Notes: generated by a model not told the origin, from the sequence alone. A DNA stretch of 37,353 nucleotides from Candidatus Zixiibacteriota bacterium (GCA_020348065.1 CP070742.1:2060737-2098089), one strand, 5' to 3'. Shown: positions 18,251 to 27,368, counted from the first letter of the stretch. Numbers and translations: made by a program.

Positions 18251-19255
18251 ATGATAAAACCTCATCTACATTTCCTGCTTGCCGTGCCGGCGGGATGGCT
18301 TATAAAGACTCTGGAGATTTTTGTACTGGCGTTGTGCCTCGTGATGGCGATGTACGATCCTGTTTCGGGTTACGAAGTCGACATCTCCACATCAATTAGC
18401 TCAGATAGCATAACCGTCGGGGACAAATTCCTGTTTACAAATACCATAGAAGGATTCGAGCATTATAAAATCGATCCGATTCCCATCGAAGAACAATTGG
18501 GCGATGCTACTGTATTGTCGGATATCTTCAGGATCCCGGACGAAAAGCAGGGAACGGTGTCGTTCGCCTGCACCTTGGCGATCTACAAACCGGGCGGGTT
18601 TGAGATACCCCCATTAGAATTCAATATTACCGATTCACTCGGGAATACGATAGAAGTTTCGGGGCAAAGTATACTGGTAACGGTTTACAGTGTTCTCCCC
18701 GATGATACATCCGGCATCGAAATAGCCGACATAAAAGAGCCCATGAAATTAAGAGGGCCGATCTGGCCTTATATAATTATTCCTCTCGCGATTGTTTTAA
18801 TAGTACTGTCGATAATTTTATCAAGAAAGTATTTTCGAAAAAAGACCGACGTTCCTGTTTTACCGCCCCGGCCGCCCTGGGAAATCGCATATGAAAAACT
18901 CGATCGCCTGAAAGCCGAAAGACACACTGAATTCGGACGATTGAAGATGTATTATTTTAATCTATCGCTCATTATTCGCGAATATATAGAGGCCAGGTAC
19001 GAATTCCCGGCGGCGGAATATACAACATACGAACTCGGGAATGCTGATAAGCTCAAGGAAATCGAAGGCGGTCTTTACAGCAGGCTTTTCGCGTTGTTCA
19101 ATCGCGCCGATCTGGCCAAATTCGCGAAATTCCACCCGGATGTCGCGGATGCCGATTCGGATATGAAATTCGCTTATGATTTCGTATCAAAAACAATTCC
19201 GGTAATCGAAAGCGCCGAAACGGAGGATGAAAAATTGGAGGTGGCGGTAGAATAG
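18251..19255 (+). CDS. DUF4381-like membrane protein of the Bat operon
   Basis: The protein (334 aa) has an N-terminal hydrophobic segment (about 20-40), an extracytoplasmic beta-rich domain to about 165, and a transmembrane helix at about 172-194 (PYIIIPLAIVLIVLSIIL). The basic stretch RKYFRKK follows. The cytoplasmic tail contains PPRPPWEIAYEKLDRL and YFNLSLIIREYIEARY, the pattern of the DUF4381-like proteins found between DUF58 and BatA genes. Its extracytoplasmic part resembles a shortened BatD. A function in assembling the MoxR/vWA complex at the inner membrane is inferred from context only. Confidence 0.7.
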   Translation: MIKPHLHFLLAVPAGWLIKTLEIFVLALCLVMAMYDPVSGYEVDISTSISSDSITVGDKFLFTNTIEGFEHYKIDPIPIEEQLGDATVLSDIFRIPDEKQGTVSFACTLAIYKPGGFEIPPLEFNITDSLGNTIEVSGQSILVTVYSVLPDDTSGIEIADIKEPMKLRGPIWPYIIIPLAIVLIVLSIILSRKYFRKKTDVPVLPPRPPWEIAYEKLDRLKAERHTEFGRLKMYYFNLSLIIREYIEARYEFPAAEYTTYELGNADKLKEIEGGLYSRLFALFNRADLAKFAKFHPDVADADSDMKFAYDFVSKTIPVIESAETEDEKLEVAVE

Positions 19256-19256
19256 A

Positions 19257-20249
19257 ATGATCAGATTTAAGGATCCTATTTGGCTTTTGCTGCTGATTTT
19301 GCCCGTGGCCTATCTATATATCCGGTATTTTACGAGCCGGCTTAAACCGCCTTCGCTGCCATATTCCAACATTAATGTTTTTTCCGGTATAGCCTCATCC
19401 TGGAAAACCAGGCTCTCTTCCTCTCTGCCGATATTGAAGGCCGTCGGTTTATCCGTCTTGATACTGGCCATGGCCAGACCGCAGTCCGGCTTCGGCGACA
19501 CCCGTGAAACGGTGGAGGGCGTCGATATAATGCTGGCTCTGGATATCTCCAGCAGTATGAAGGCCATCGATTTCAAACCTAAAAATCGTCTTTATGTCGC
19601 GAAGGAAGTAATCCGGAGGTTTATAGACGATCGGGAATCGGATCGCCTGGGACTGGTTGTGTTTGCCAGGAGGAGTTTTACGCAATGCCCTCTAACTACC
19701 GATTATGAACTTCTTAAAAGCCTTCTGCAGCGTGTTGATTTCGGCATGGTCGAAGATCGCACCGCTATCGGGCTGGCAATAGCGAACGCGGCCAACCGCT
19801 TGAGAGATTCCAACGCCAAAACCAAAATTATAATTCTCTTAACCGACGGCGTAAATAATGTCGATGATCTCGCTCCCATCGATGCCGCCAGGGCAGCCGC
19901 GGCATTGGGCATAAAAATCTACACCATCGGCGCGGGGAAGCCCGGAATGGTGGAAATCCCCATAGATACCGGTTTCGGCACCAGGTATGTCCGTCAACAA
20001 TCCGAGATTGACGAGGAAACCCTTAAGGAAATCGCCTCCGTTTCCAACGGCAAGTTTTACCGGGCAAAAGATGAAACCGCCCTGAAAGAGATCTACGATC
20101 AGATCTCCAGGCTTGAAAAAACCAAAATCGAGGTGTTCAGCTTTTACAGATATACCGAACTTTTCTCCGGATTTCTGATGGCCGGGCTTTCAGTTCTTTT
20201 TATTGAATTTTTTCTTCACAGATCATTGCTGGGAGGGATTCCCGAATGA
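19257..20249 (+). CDS. batA: BatA, inner-membrane vWA-domain protein
   Basis: The protein (330 aa) has N-terminal hydrophobic segments near residues 6-22 and 58-73 and a C-terminal one near 305-325, placing the vWA domain between membrane anchors. The metal-ion-dependent adhesion site is complete: DxSxS at Asp96, Ser98 and Ser100, Thr169, and Asp197 in LLTDG. It follows the previous stop by 1 nt and overlaps the next gene as ATGA. Bat proteins were named for aerotolerance in Bacteroides; their exact biochemical role is unsettled. Confidence 0.93.
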   Translation: MIRFKDPIWLLLLILPVAYLYIRYFTSRLKPPSLPYSNINVFSGIASSWKTRLSSSLPILKAVGLSVLILAMARPQSGFGDTRETVEGVDIMLALDISSSMKAIDFKPKNRLYVAKEVIRRFIDDRESDRLGLVVFARRSFTQCPLTTDYELLKSLLQRVDFGMVEDRTAIGLAIANAANRLRDSNAKTKIIILLTDGVNNVDDLAPIDAARAAAALGIKIYTIGAGKPGMVEIPIDTGFGTRYVRQQSEIDEETLKEIASVSNGKFYRAKDETALKEIYDQISRLEKTKIEVFSFYRYTELFSGFLMAGLSVLFIEFFLHRSLLGGIPE

Positions 20250-21250
20250 GATTTTACCACTCCGATTTCCTGATGCTGTTTTTATTATATCCTCTATTGT
20301 TTTTAATGATATTTATGTTCTTCAGACTCAGAAAACAACGCATAAATCGCCTGGGTCATATCGAATCTCTGAAAAAACTGCTTCTGCGGTTCAATCCGGC
20401 CGCCCGCAATATATCTATATTCCTGCTTGTAATCGGATTTTCATTTATTATAGCGGCCCTGGCGCGTCCTCAATATCCCGGAGGAGTGGAGAAAATCGAA
20501 GCCAGAGGCGGCAAGATTGTTATAGCGCTTGATATTTCACTGTCTATGCTGGCCCCCGATTTCCAGCCCAACCGGCTGGAAAAAGCCAAAAGAGAGATAA
20601 TCGATCTGGTGGAGATGTTGAAGGCGCAGACTCTGGGATTGGTGATTTTTGCGGGGGAGGCGTTCGTGCAGTGCCCCCCCACAATCGATTACTCTGCTTT
20701 CAGGCTGTTTCTCGATGTGGCCGATGTGGGCATGATATCCGATACCGGCACCAATATCGAAGACGCCATAGAAAAATCGGTCAAATTACTCGATGATGAT
20801 TCTCCTGTCGATAAAGCCATCGTAATTTTCACCGATGGTGAATCTTTTGAGGGCGAAGCCGGAGAGGCGGCATCCGAAGCCGCGAAAAAAGGAATCAAGG
20901 TATATACCGTCGGGATCGGCTCCACCAGGGGACGTCCCATACCCGATTTGGCGTCGGGAGGAGAATCTTTGAAGAAGAACAAGGAGGGTGAAATAATCGT
21001 CTCCCGGCTCGATGCGGAGGAGTTGACCGCTATAGCGTCCGCCGGAAAAGGCAAATTTTACAGGGCCACGCCGGGGGGAAAAGAGCTTGAAGGTATCTAT
21101 GCGGATATCAAGGGATTGCAGGGCGAAGAAAAAGATAAGAAATTCAGAACGCTCTATAATGAAAAATACAAATGGGCTCTTTTGCCGGGCATAACGTTTA
21201 TTTCCATATCGTTGTTGATTCCGCTTTCGAGGAGAAAAACGCATGCTTAG
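20246..21250 (+). CDS. batB: BatB, second inner-membrane vWA-domain protein
   Basis: The protein (334 aa) is paralogous to BatA. The MIDAS residues fall at the same positions, Asp96, Ser98, Ser100, Thr169 and Asp197 (in IFTDG), so both copies should bind metal. Hydrophobic segments flank the domain (about 8-26, 56-72 and the C-terminal 310-328). It is translationally coupled to BatA by an ATGA overlap and overlaps batC by 8 nt. Confidence 0.93.
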   Translation: MRFYHSDFLMLFLLYPLLFLMIFMFFRLRKQRINRLGHIESLKKLLLRFNPAARNISIFLLVIGFSFIIAALARPQYPGGVEKIEARGGKIVIALDISLSMLAPDFQPNRLEKAKREIIDLVEMLKAQTLGLVIFAGEAFVQCPPTIDYSAFRLFLDVADVGMISDTGTNIEDAIEKSVKLLDDDSPVDKAIVIFTDGESFEGEAGEAASEAAKKGIKVYTVGIGSTRGRPIPDLASGGESLKKNKEGEIIVSRLDAEELTAIASAGKGKFYRATPGGKELEGIYADIKGLQGEEKDKKFRTLYNEKYKWALLPGITFISISLLIPLSRRKTHA

Positions 21251-21983
21251 GACACCCTGCTTCATCATAATAACGACGTTATTTGTGGCGTCAATTTCCG
21301 GCGCTGACGAGTATCGCGATAAAATAAACCATGGATATGAATATTACCGTAACGGCGAATTCGACAAAGCGGCGTCTAATTTCGGGGAGGCCGGCGTTTT
21401 GAAACCGGATAGACCGCTGCCCAATTTCGACCGGGGCGGAGCCCTGTATAGATCCAATGATTTCGAGGGAGCGGCCAGAGAGTTCGATTCGGCCATATCC
21501 AAAGGCGATGAAAAATATCTTGCTGATTACCATTATAACCTGGGAAATTCTCTACACAAGTCGGGGAAATATGACGAAGCGATAAAATCGTATATTAACG
21601 CGCTGAAAATAAATCCCGATGATCATGATTATAAACATAATCTCGAATTGGCTTTGCTCAATTTACAGCAGCAACAGCAGCAACAACAGCAGAATCAGGA
21701 TCAGCAGCAAAAAGAAGACGAGAAAAAAGAACAGCAACAGGGTCAGGATCAGGACAAGGAAAATCAAGAAGATCAAAACCAGCAGCAGCAGGAATCTCAA
21801 AAGCAGGATGATCAGCAACAGCAGCAAGAGCAGAATCAAAAACAGCAGGCTTCCGAGGACAAACAGCAAATGACGGAGGAGGATGCCAGAAACCTCCTTT
21901 CGAGATTCGAGGAGGATGAAAAAGAGATACAGAAAAAATTAAAACAGGTAAATCTTCGTGGTAGATCCATTTATGACTGGTAA
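21243..21983 (+). CDS. batC: BatC, TPR protein with glutamine-rich C-terminal tail
   Basis: The start is preceded by GAGGAG (21229-21234) at about 8 nt. The protein (246 aa) has a signal peptide ending near SISGAD, then about three tetratricopeptide repeats at residues 22-135, including NGEFDKAASNF, DYHYNLGNSLHKSGKYDEAIKSY and the start of another. From about 142 to 209 the chain is dominated by Gln, Glu, Asp and Lys. A short conserved C-terminal segment, TEEDARNLLSRFEEDEKEIQKKLK, follows and recurs in BatB/BatC proteins. BatC-type TPR proteins are exported and are thought to bind the other Bat components. The Gln-rich linker is typical of the family, though long here. Confidence 0.88.
   Translation: MLRTPCFIIITTLFVASISGADEYRDKINHGYEYYRNGEFDKAASNFGEAGVLKPDRPLPNFDRGGALYRSNDFEGAAREFDSAISKGDEKYLADYHYNLGNSLHKSGKYDEAIKSYINALKINPDDHDYKHNLELALLNLQQQQQQQQQNQDQQQKEDEKKEQQQGQDQDKENQEDQNQQQQESQKQDDQQQQQEQNQKQQASEDKQQMTEEDARNLLSRFEEDEKEIQKKLKQVNLRGRSIYDW
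21666..21869 (+). repeat. CAG/CAA-rich low-complexity tract encoding poly-Gln
   Basis: This stretch inside batC is built mainly from CAG and CAA codons with interspersed GAT, GAA and AAA. Mixed synonymous codons argue against simple recent slippage. The complementary frame reads as a spurious poly-Leu/Ile protein. Confidence 0.9.
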
Positions 21984-23754
21984 AAGGTTTTACGTTTTTA
22001 TCATTTCATTTGTGCTTTTATTGGCGGCACCGGCTTTCGGACTCTCAATCTCCAGTTCAGTCGATAGAGATGTGGTGGAACTGGGCGATCCAGTTACGCT
22101 GTCCGTATCAATTAGCGGCGAGGGAGGTTCCGCCCCCGATCCTGTTCTTCCGGATCTATCCGATTTTGAAGTATATTCCTCCGGTAAGAATACCAGTATC
22201 TCAATTGTAAATGGAAGATTTTCATCGACTCTGGAATTATCCTATGTTCTGGTCCCCAAGAAGATGGGTAATCTAACTATCGGTCCTATTCGCGTTAAAG
22301 AGAGGAACATAACGGTGTCGTCCGATCCGATAAGAATCGAGGTAAAACAGGCGGGCAAGATCGGTCAGTCGCCGGGAACGCAAAGGAAAACCGAAAGCAT
22401 AAAGGTCCCCGGCAGGACTGAGAATTTTTTTATTGAACAGGTCGTCGATAAAAGGAGGCCTTTTGTCGGCGAGCAGGTTACACTGACTTTTAGATTTTAT
22501 GGGGCCGAAAGACTCTGGGAACAGCCCGATTTGGATTGGCCTGAATTCAACGGTTTTACCGTGGAGGATCTGCCCCCCATCAATAGATATAACAAAATTA
22601 TCAACAATAAACGTTACGGGGTGACGGAAATAAAACGCGCCTTATTCCCGATAAGTTCAGGGGAAATTATCATCGATTCGCCCCGCCTGACTATAAGAGA
22701 GGATATCTTTGATAATTTCATGGATCCTTTTAACATGTTTGGACGCGGCAGAAGGCGCGCCCGTTCAAGCGGCCCCAAGATTCTTACCACCGATAGGATT
22801 AAACTCAATGTCAAGCCGCTCCCCGCGCAGGGAAAACCCGGAAGTTTTGCCGGCGCCGTCGGACGTTATACGATCAGGGCCGCCGTTGATAAAGATTCGG
22901 TGGGAATCGATGAGCCGATTACCATGAAAGTCATCCTGTCAGGATCAGGCAATATCAAGTCATTGCCGGCCGTCTCGTTTCCCGAGATGCCGGATTTCAG
23001 AGTATACGAATCCGGTAAAACCGAATCCATCAACAACAGCGGAGGAGTTGTATCGGGCTCCAAAACCTTTGAACAAGCGGTAATTCCGATAACATCCGGC
23101 AATTTCCGGATACCATCCATCGAATTTAGTTTTTTCAACCCGGACACGCGCAAATATCAAACGGTTCGGACTGATCCCATAGATATTATAGCTTCGGGCG
23201 AAGCCCTTGCTGATATAGGGGGAACGCCTAAAAACATCATCGGGGCGGGTCACAAATCGTTTGCGTACATAATCACCGAGTTTTCGAAGCCGGAAAAACA
23301 ACTGGATATCTATAGTAGCGCCTGGTTCTGGATATTTCAATTCGCTCCTGTTGGAGGGATGATCGTGGCCGTGTTTATGAGATTGCGTAACAGAAAAATG
23401 ATGGGGGATCGGGCATATGCCAGGCGGATGTCGGCCGGAAAGAAATCCAGGGCTTTATTTAAATCATCTTTACGAAAGAAACAATCAGGTGATGTTATCG
23501 GATTTTATGGAGAGCTTTATTCTGCTATTATGGGGTATGTCGCCGACAGGCTCGATCTGGAACAATCCGCCCTCACCGTTGATGATATAAAGGCGCTTGA
23601 TAGATTAGACGCGGAGACAAATAGCAGGCTGGTTGAATTTTTGTACAATATCCAGGTCGCCCGATTTGCGCCGGGTCCGAATTCCGCTTCGGGAATGGAT
23701 AGGGCCGTTAACGAAGCGTCAGAACTGCTCAAGTGCCTGGAGAGAAAGTTATGA
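21958..23754 (+). CDS. batD: BatD, membrane-anchored protein with repeated extracytoplasmic domains
   Basis: The protein is 598 aa from the GTG at 21958. An in-frame ATG at 21973 gives a cleaner signal peptide (MTGKRFYVFIISFVLLLAAPAFG) and may be the true start. Two BatD-type beta domains begin SSVDRDVVELGDPVTLSVSI and RAAVDKDSVGIDEPITMKVIL. A transmembrane helix at about 455-472 (WFWIFQFAPVGGMIVAVFM) precedes a cytoplasmic tail with GDVIGFYGELYSAIMGYVADRL. BatD is the oxygen-tolerance protein family member that accompanies BatA, B and C. It overlaps both neighbours. Confidence 0.9.
   Translation: MVDPFMTGKRFYVFIISFVLLLAAPAFGLSISSSVDRDVVELGDPVTLSVSISGEGGSAPDPVLPDLSDFEVYSSGKNTSISIVNGRFSSTLELSYVLVPKKMGNLTIGPIRVKERNITVSSDPIRIEVKQAGKIGQSPGTQRKTESIKVPGRTENFFIEQVVDKRRPFVGEQVTLTFRFYGAERLWEQPDLDWPEFNGFTVEDLPPINRYNKIINNKRYGVTEIKRALFPISSGEIIIDSPRLTIREDIFDNFMDPFNMFGRGRRRARSSGPKILTTDRIKLNVKPLPAQGKPGSFAGAVGRYTIRAAVDKDSVGIDEPITMKVILSGSGNIKSLPAVSFPEMPDFRVYESGKTESINNSGGVVSGSKTFEQAVIPITSGNFRIPSIEFSFFNPDTRKYQTVRTDPIDIIASGEALADIGGTPKNIIGAGHKSFAYIITEFSKPEKQLDIYSSAWFWIFQFAPVGGMIVAVFMRLRNRKMMGDRAYARRMSAGKKSRALFKSSLRKKQSGDVIGFYGELYSAIMGYVADRLDLEQSALTVDDIKALDRLDAETNSRLVEFLYNIQVARFAPGPNSASGMDRAVNEASELLKCLERKL
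23739..23744 (+). promoter_or_regulatory. Shine-Dalgarno GGAGAG deciding the batE start
   Basis: GGAGAG lies 6 nt before the ATG at 23751, which overlaps the batD stop as ATGA. An upstream GTG at 23733 in the same frame would place this site inside the gene. Confidence 0.65.
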
Positions 23755-24506
23755 AGCTATCGGCATCCGTTATTATTCTGATTTTAACATTTACATGTTC
23801 GTTTTGCTTCGCCGTCGATAACGAAACCCTCTGGGATCAGGCTGCCGAATTTTATGATAACGGAGATTATTCATCCGCTATAAATTCCTATTTAATGTTA
23901 ATCGAAAAAAAACATATCAATTCGGAAATATACCACAACCTGGGTAATTCATATTTCAAAAACGGCCAGTACGGCAGGGCTATCTGGGCCTATAGACGGG
24001 CTTTAGTGCTCGATCCTGATCTTGAGCAGGCTCGAACTAATCTGGAGTTCGCCCGCAGCATGAATCTGGATAAAATTGAGGTCCGGGGAGGCGGATTTAT
24101 TACGGATATCTGGGATTTTCTCACCGGTTTATTCGGGTATAATGAATACCTGGTTGCTTTTACCGTAACCTGGTGGATATTGGGAGCTTTGGCCGTCCTG
24201 TTGATCTATCGCGGAAATTTCGCCTCGTGGCCATATTATCTGTTGATTGCAGCATTGATTGTTGCTATCTTTTCCGCTACAGCGGCCGCCAGAAGAATCA
24301 AAATTGAGCGTCTGACCCCCTGGGGCGTGCTCATTGAAAGCGCCGCCGATATTCGCGAAGGTCCCGGGGAGGATTTTGAAAGAATTGAGATCGGACATGA
24401 AGGGCTGGAATTCAAGATCCTCGGAGAAAGAGAAAACAGTTATCTTATTGAATTGGAAAATGGTTTAAAAGGCTGGATCAACAAAAAAGCCGTTTTGAAA
24501 ATTTGA
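23751..24506 (+). CDS. batE: BatE, TPR protein with membrane hairpin and C-terminal SH3-like domain
   Basis: Numbered from the ATG at 23751 (251 aa). A signal peptide ends near CFAVD. Two tetratricopeptide repeats follow: AAEFYDNGDYSSAINSY and IYHNLGNSYFKNGQYGRAIWAYRRAL. Two transmembrane helices lie at about 130-180, separated by a short loop. A bacterial SH3-like domain ends the protein, from ADIREGPGEDFERI to GLKGWINKKAVLKI. This order (TPR, membrane hairpin, SH3) is the standard BatE architecture. It closes the classical Bat set and is coupled to the next gene through a TTGA overlap. Confidence 0.9.
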   Translation: MKLSASVIILILTFTCSFCFAVDNETLWDQAAEFYDNGDYSSAINSYLMLIEKKHINSEIYHNLGNSYFKNGQYGRAIWAYRRALVLDPDLEQARTNLEFARSMNLDKIEVRGGGFITDIWDFLTGLFGYNEYLVAFTVTWWILGALAVLLIYRGNFASWPYYLLIAALIVAIFSATAAARRIKIERLTPWGVLIESAADIREGPGEDFERIEIGHEGLEFKILGERENSYLIELENGLKGWINKKAVLKI

Positions 24507-25552
24507 GTATTCTCAAGCGAAAGAGATTCTGGGGGCTTTTGTTGACGATAGGTCTTCTGATCTATTGCTTTTATGACCTCGACCTTTATGCCGTGCTTAA
24601 CGCCATTTCAGCCATAGATATCAGGTATCTTATCCCCTTAATTTTTATAGAGGTGATCATTGCCGTTATAAGAGCATCGAGATTTACATATTTCGTTGAC
24701 GCTTTTAAACCGGCAAAAATTCGAAAAATATTTCCGATCTACTGTATCGGAATAATGACCAATCTTCTAATGCCCTATCTCACGGGTCAGGTCGCCAGGA
24801 TATTCCTGCTAAGCAAAAAAGCCCATGTAAAAAAGACCTCAATCTTCACGACTACCGTACTCGAGGTTTTATTTGACGGTTTGGCGATCATATCGATTTT
24901 CCTGGTGATCTCACTGTTTGAGGTTATTCCCGATGATTTTCAGGCCTGGCATTTCATCGCCATGGGCGGCGCCGTGGTACTGGTAACCGCGGTTCTATTT
25001 GTCATCTCCCGTTCACACACCAAGAGCCATAATTTCGTTCATCGTTTTACCAAACGATTATCGCCGGGACTCCGAACGAAAATCGACGAAATAAAATTTT
25101 CTTTTCTGTCGGGGCTGGAGGCTTTAAAGAGTTCCAAGCACTTATCGGTCGTGTCCATCCTGTCTGTGTTATGGTGGATATTTCAGGCCGCTATGGTTTA
25201 TCTGCTCATCCTGGCATTCGGATTTAAAATAAGTATCTGGGGAGCGGTAATAATTACAGCCATTGTGAATATTATGATGACGGTTGTGGTATCGCCATGG
25301 AATATCGGCACATTTCAGGGCGCTACCGTCGCCGCCATGGCGCCCTTTGGCATAGGTAAATCCGAGGCCCTGGCGTTTTCTTTCCTGCTTCATATCTTTG
25401 TTTATCTTCCCCCGATAATTCTGGGGGCCCTTTCATCTTTTAAGGAGGGCCTGACATTCAGGCAGATAAAGGATGAAAGCGAGAAGGAAGCGGAGGAAAT
25501 TGAAAAAGAGAAAAAGACTCTCGAACGGGCGGAGATCGTAGAAGTAGAATAA
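24503..25552 (+). CDS. Lysylphosphatidylglycerol-synthase-type flippase-like membrane protein (UPF0104)
   Basis: The protein (349 aa) has about eight hydrophobic segments and the family's N-terminal pattern, LIPLIFIEVIIAVIRASRFTYF. Conserved internal motifs include LLMPYLTGQVARIFLLSKK and a late SPWNIGTFQGATVAAMAPFGI. The C-terminus is a charged Glu/Lys tail. It starts at a TTG overlapping the batE TGA stop. No ATG is available close by, so translational coupling is likely. This family includes the membrane part of MprF, which flips lipids, but no synthase domain is present and the substrate is unknown. Coupling to a Bat operon is a context worth noting. Confidence 0.8.
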   Translation: MSILKRKRFWGLLLTIGLLIYCFYDLDLYAVLNAISAIDIRYLIPLIFIEVIIAVIRASRFTYFVDAFKPAKIRKIFPIYCIGIMTNLLMPYLTGQVARIFLLSKKAHVKKTSIFTTTVLEVLFDGLAIISIFLVISLFEVIPDDFQAWHFIAMGGAVVLVTAVLFVISRSHTKSHNFVHRFTKRLSPGLRTKIDEIKFSFLSGLEALKSSKHLSVVSILSVLWWIFQAAMVYLLILAFGFKISIWGAVIITAIVNIMMTVVVSPWNIGTFQGATVAAMAPFGIGKSEALAFSFLLHIFVYLPPIILGALSSFKEGLTFRQIKDESEKEAEEIEKEKKTLERAEIVEVE

Positions 25553-25621
25553 ACGTACCGTATCCCCGATAAACATTCATATGCCGAATGCCTGTAAAGT
25601 AAAGGTGCGGATTCTTTTATA

Positions 25622-25648
25622 TTGACATAGTATAAAGTCTAATATTTA
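25622..25648 (+). promoter_or_regulatory. Candidate promoter for nth-corA
   Basis: TTGACA (25622-25627) is followed by an AT-rich tract with TATTTA at 25643-25648. The 15-nt spacer is short. The block aligns well with the moxR promoter region: both read TTGACA, then TATAAA, TCT and AATATTT in the same order. Confidence 0.4.
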
Positions 25649-25668
25649 CTTTAGAGGTTTGGGTAGAA

Positions 25669-26337
25669 ATGGTAAGCTCCGCTTTGTCGAAAAAGATCGT
25701 GATTGTCGATAAAAAATTGGCAGAAATGTACGGTGAGAAAAAACAACTGGAATTCCGCGATCCCACAAAGGAGTTGATTTTGACGATTCTTTCTCAAAAT
25801 ACAAATGACATCAACAGAGACAGGGCTTTCGTCTCGTTGACCGCCAGATTCTCCAGCTGGGAGGAGATTGCTTATGCCAGATCATCTTCTATCGCCAGCG
25901 CTATTAAGGTCGGAGGCCTGGCCAATATTAAATCCAGGAGAATAAAGAAGATCTTAAAACAAATCGGGGAAAGATCAAAAGATTATTCCATTTCATTCAT
26001 AAAAAAGATGACCGATAATGAAGCATGGGAATACCTGATGTCATACGAAGGTGTGGGGCCGAAAACCGCGGCCTGTGTGATGATGTTTGCATTGGGCCGG
26101 GATTTTATGCCGGTCGACACCCACGTACATAGAGTGAGTAAAAGGCTGGGACTGATCCCGGATAATGTGAATGCGGAAAAGGCTCATGATTGGTACCGGG
26201 AAATGAAGCCTCCCGTTAGCTTTTACCGCTTTCATCTGAATTTAATAGAGCACGGGCGAACTTTATGCCGTCCCGCGAAACCAAAATGCCCGGAATGCAG
26301 TCTTAAAAGACAATGCGTTCATTTTAAGAGAATTTAA
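25669..26337 (+). CDS. nth: Endonuclease III-family DNA glycosylase (HhH-GPD, [4Fe-4S])
   Basis: The protein (222 aa) has endonuclease III length and layout. The helix-hairpin-helix motif GVGPKTA (128-134) provides the catalytic Lys132. Asp150 lies in the conserved VDTHVHR. The iron-sulfur cluster loop is complete, with Cys200, Cys207, Cys210 and Cys216 in the Cx6Cx2Cx5C spacing. It should excise oxidised pyrimidines and nick the resulting abasic site. The first helix motif reads LTILSQNTND, slightly unlike E. coli Nth, so a related subfamily specificity cannot be excluded. The corA gene starts 1 nt after its stop. Confidence 0.9.
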   Translation: MVSSALSKKIVIVDKKLAEMYGEKKQLEFRDPTKELILTILSQNTNDINRDRAFVSLTARFSSWEEIAYARSSSIASAIKVGGLANIKSRRIKKILKQIGERSKDYSISFIKKMTDNEAWEYLMSYEGVGPKTAACVMMFALGRDFMPVDTHVHRVSKRLGLIPDNVNAEKAHDWYREMKPPVSFYRFHLNLIEHGRTLCRPAKPKCPECSLKRQCVHFKRI

Positions 26338-26338
26338 A

Positions 26339-27304
26339 ATGATTAAAACACTGGCTTACAATCCCGATGACGGCGTGACCGTCCACGAAGGCATCATCGA
26401 TTTTCAGGAATTGATCTCCAAAGACGATTGTACGTTCTGGGTGGATCTGGATAAGCCCGTTGACGAGGAGGCCTTTATCCTGACCTCTGACTTCCATTTC
26501 CATCCCCTGGTGATCGAGGATGTAATTGTCGAAAAGGGGCCGCCCAAATTGGACGTTTTCGATAAATACCTCTTCATGGTCTTCTATATATCCTACTACA
26601 AAAGCGCCGGGGAGCTCGGGAAAAAAGAAATAAACCTCTTCCTCGGCGACAATTTTGTAGTCACAATCCACAATGATTCATTTCCCATGCTTGAAAAAAT
26701 CAGAAACAGATGTCTACGCGACGAAAGAGTGCTCTCCAGGGGAGCCGTTTTTACGTTTCACACTGTTCTGGACTATCTGGTCGATGAATTCATAGAGATA
26801 CAGGACGAGGTCCAGCGGTTTATAGACCGTTTGGAGGCCGATGTGTTTTCCGGGACTGCAGAATCGTCTATTTTGAAGAGAATATTCGAGTTGAAGGAAG
26901 ATATAGGAGCCCTGAGAAGGTTGGCAACCACTCAAAAACAGATTCTTTGGAGATTTTCAAAAGGTGAATATAAATTGGCAAAAGGCGCGTCTTTGATCTA
27001 TTTTCGTGACGTTTTCGATCATATGAGCGATATTGTCGAACACGCCGAGAGTTTTAACGATCTGCTTTCAAATATACTGCATGTATACCTTTCTATGGCC
27101 TCGGAGAAAACCAATACCATAATGAAAACGCTTACTATATTTACGGCGGTTTTGCTACCGCTTTCGGTTATTTCCGGAATTTACGGTATGAACTTCGATT
27201 TTCCGGAAAGACATATTCCGGGAAGCTATTTTATCGTCCTCGGTATTATGGCGACAATTGTGGTGACTTTGCTGATTATTTTCAAACGCAAAGACTGGTT
27301 ATAA
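26339..27304 (+). CDS. corA: CorA-family Mg2+/Co2+ transporter
   Basis: The protein (321 aa) has the CorA plan: an N-terminal alpha/beta cytoplasmic domain (ending about 130), a long helical stalk (about 140-250), and two C-terminal transmembrane helices. The first helix ends in the pore signature GMN at 283-285 (YGMNF). The short basic tail FKRKDWL matches the family's basic sphincter. It would form a pentameric divalent-cation channel in the inner membrane. The loop after GMN reads FDFPERHIPGS, a usual bacterial variant. It appears co-transcribed with nth. Confidence 0.95.
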   Translation: MIKTLAYNPDDGVTVHEGIIDFQELISKDDCTFWVDLDKPVDEEAFILTSDFHFHPLVIEDVIVEKGPPKLDVFDKYLFMVFYISYYKSAGELGKKEINLFLGDNFVVTIHNDSFPMLEKIRNRCLRDERVLSRGAVFTFHTVLDYLVDEFIEIQDEVQRFIDRLEADVFSGTAESSILKRIFELKEDIGALRRLATTQKQILWRFSKGEYKLAKGASLIYFRDVFDHMSDIVEHAESFNDLLSNILHVYLSMASEKTNTIMKTLTIFTAVLLPLSVISGIYGMNFDFPERHIPGSYFIVLGIMATIVVTLLIIFKRKDWL

Positions 27305-27368
27305 CCGTTGACAATTTAGGGAAATCAGATTATTATGCGCGATAACGTGCCGGAGATTTGATTGAAAG

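Noticed and set aside
21663-21869. Antisense poly-Leu/Ile open frame that looks like a membrane peptide
   Set aside because: It is the reverse complement of the CAG/CAA tract of batC and so an artefact.
25574-25590. CATTC/GAATG inverted repeat after the flippase gene as a terminator
   Set aside because: The stem is 5 bp with a 7-nt AT-containing loop and no following T run.
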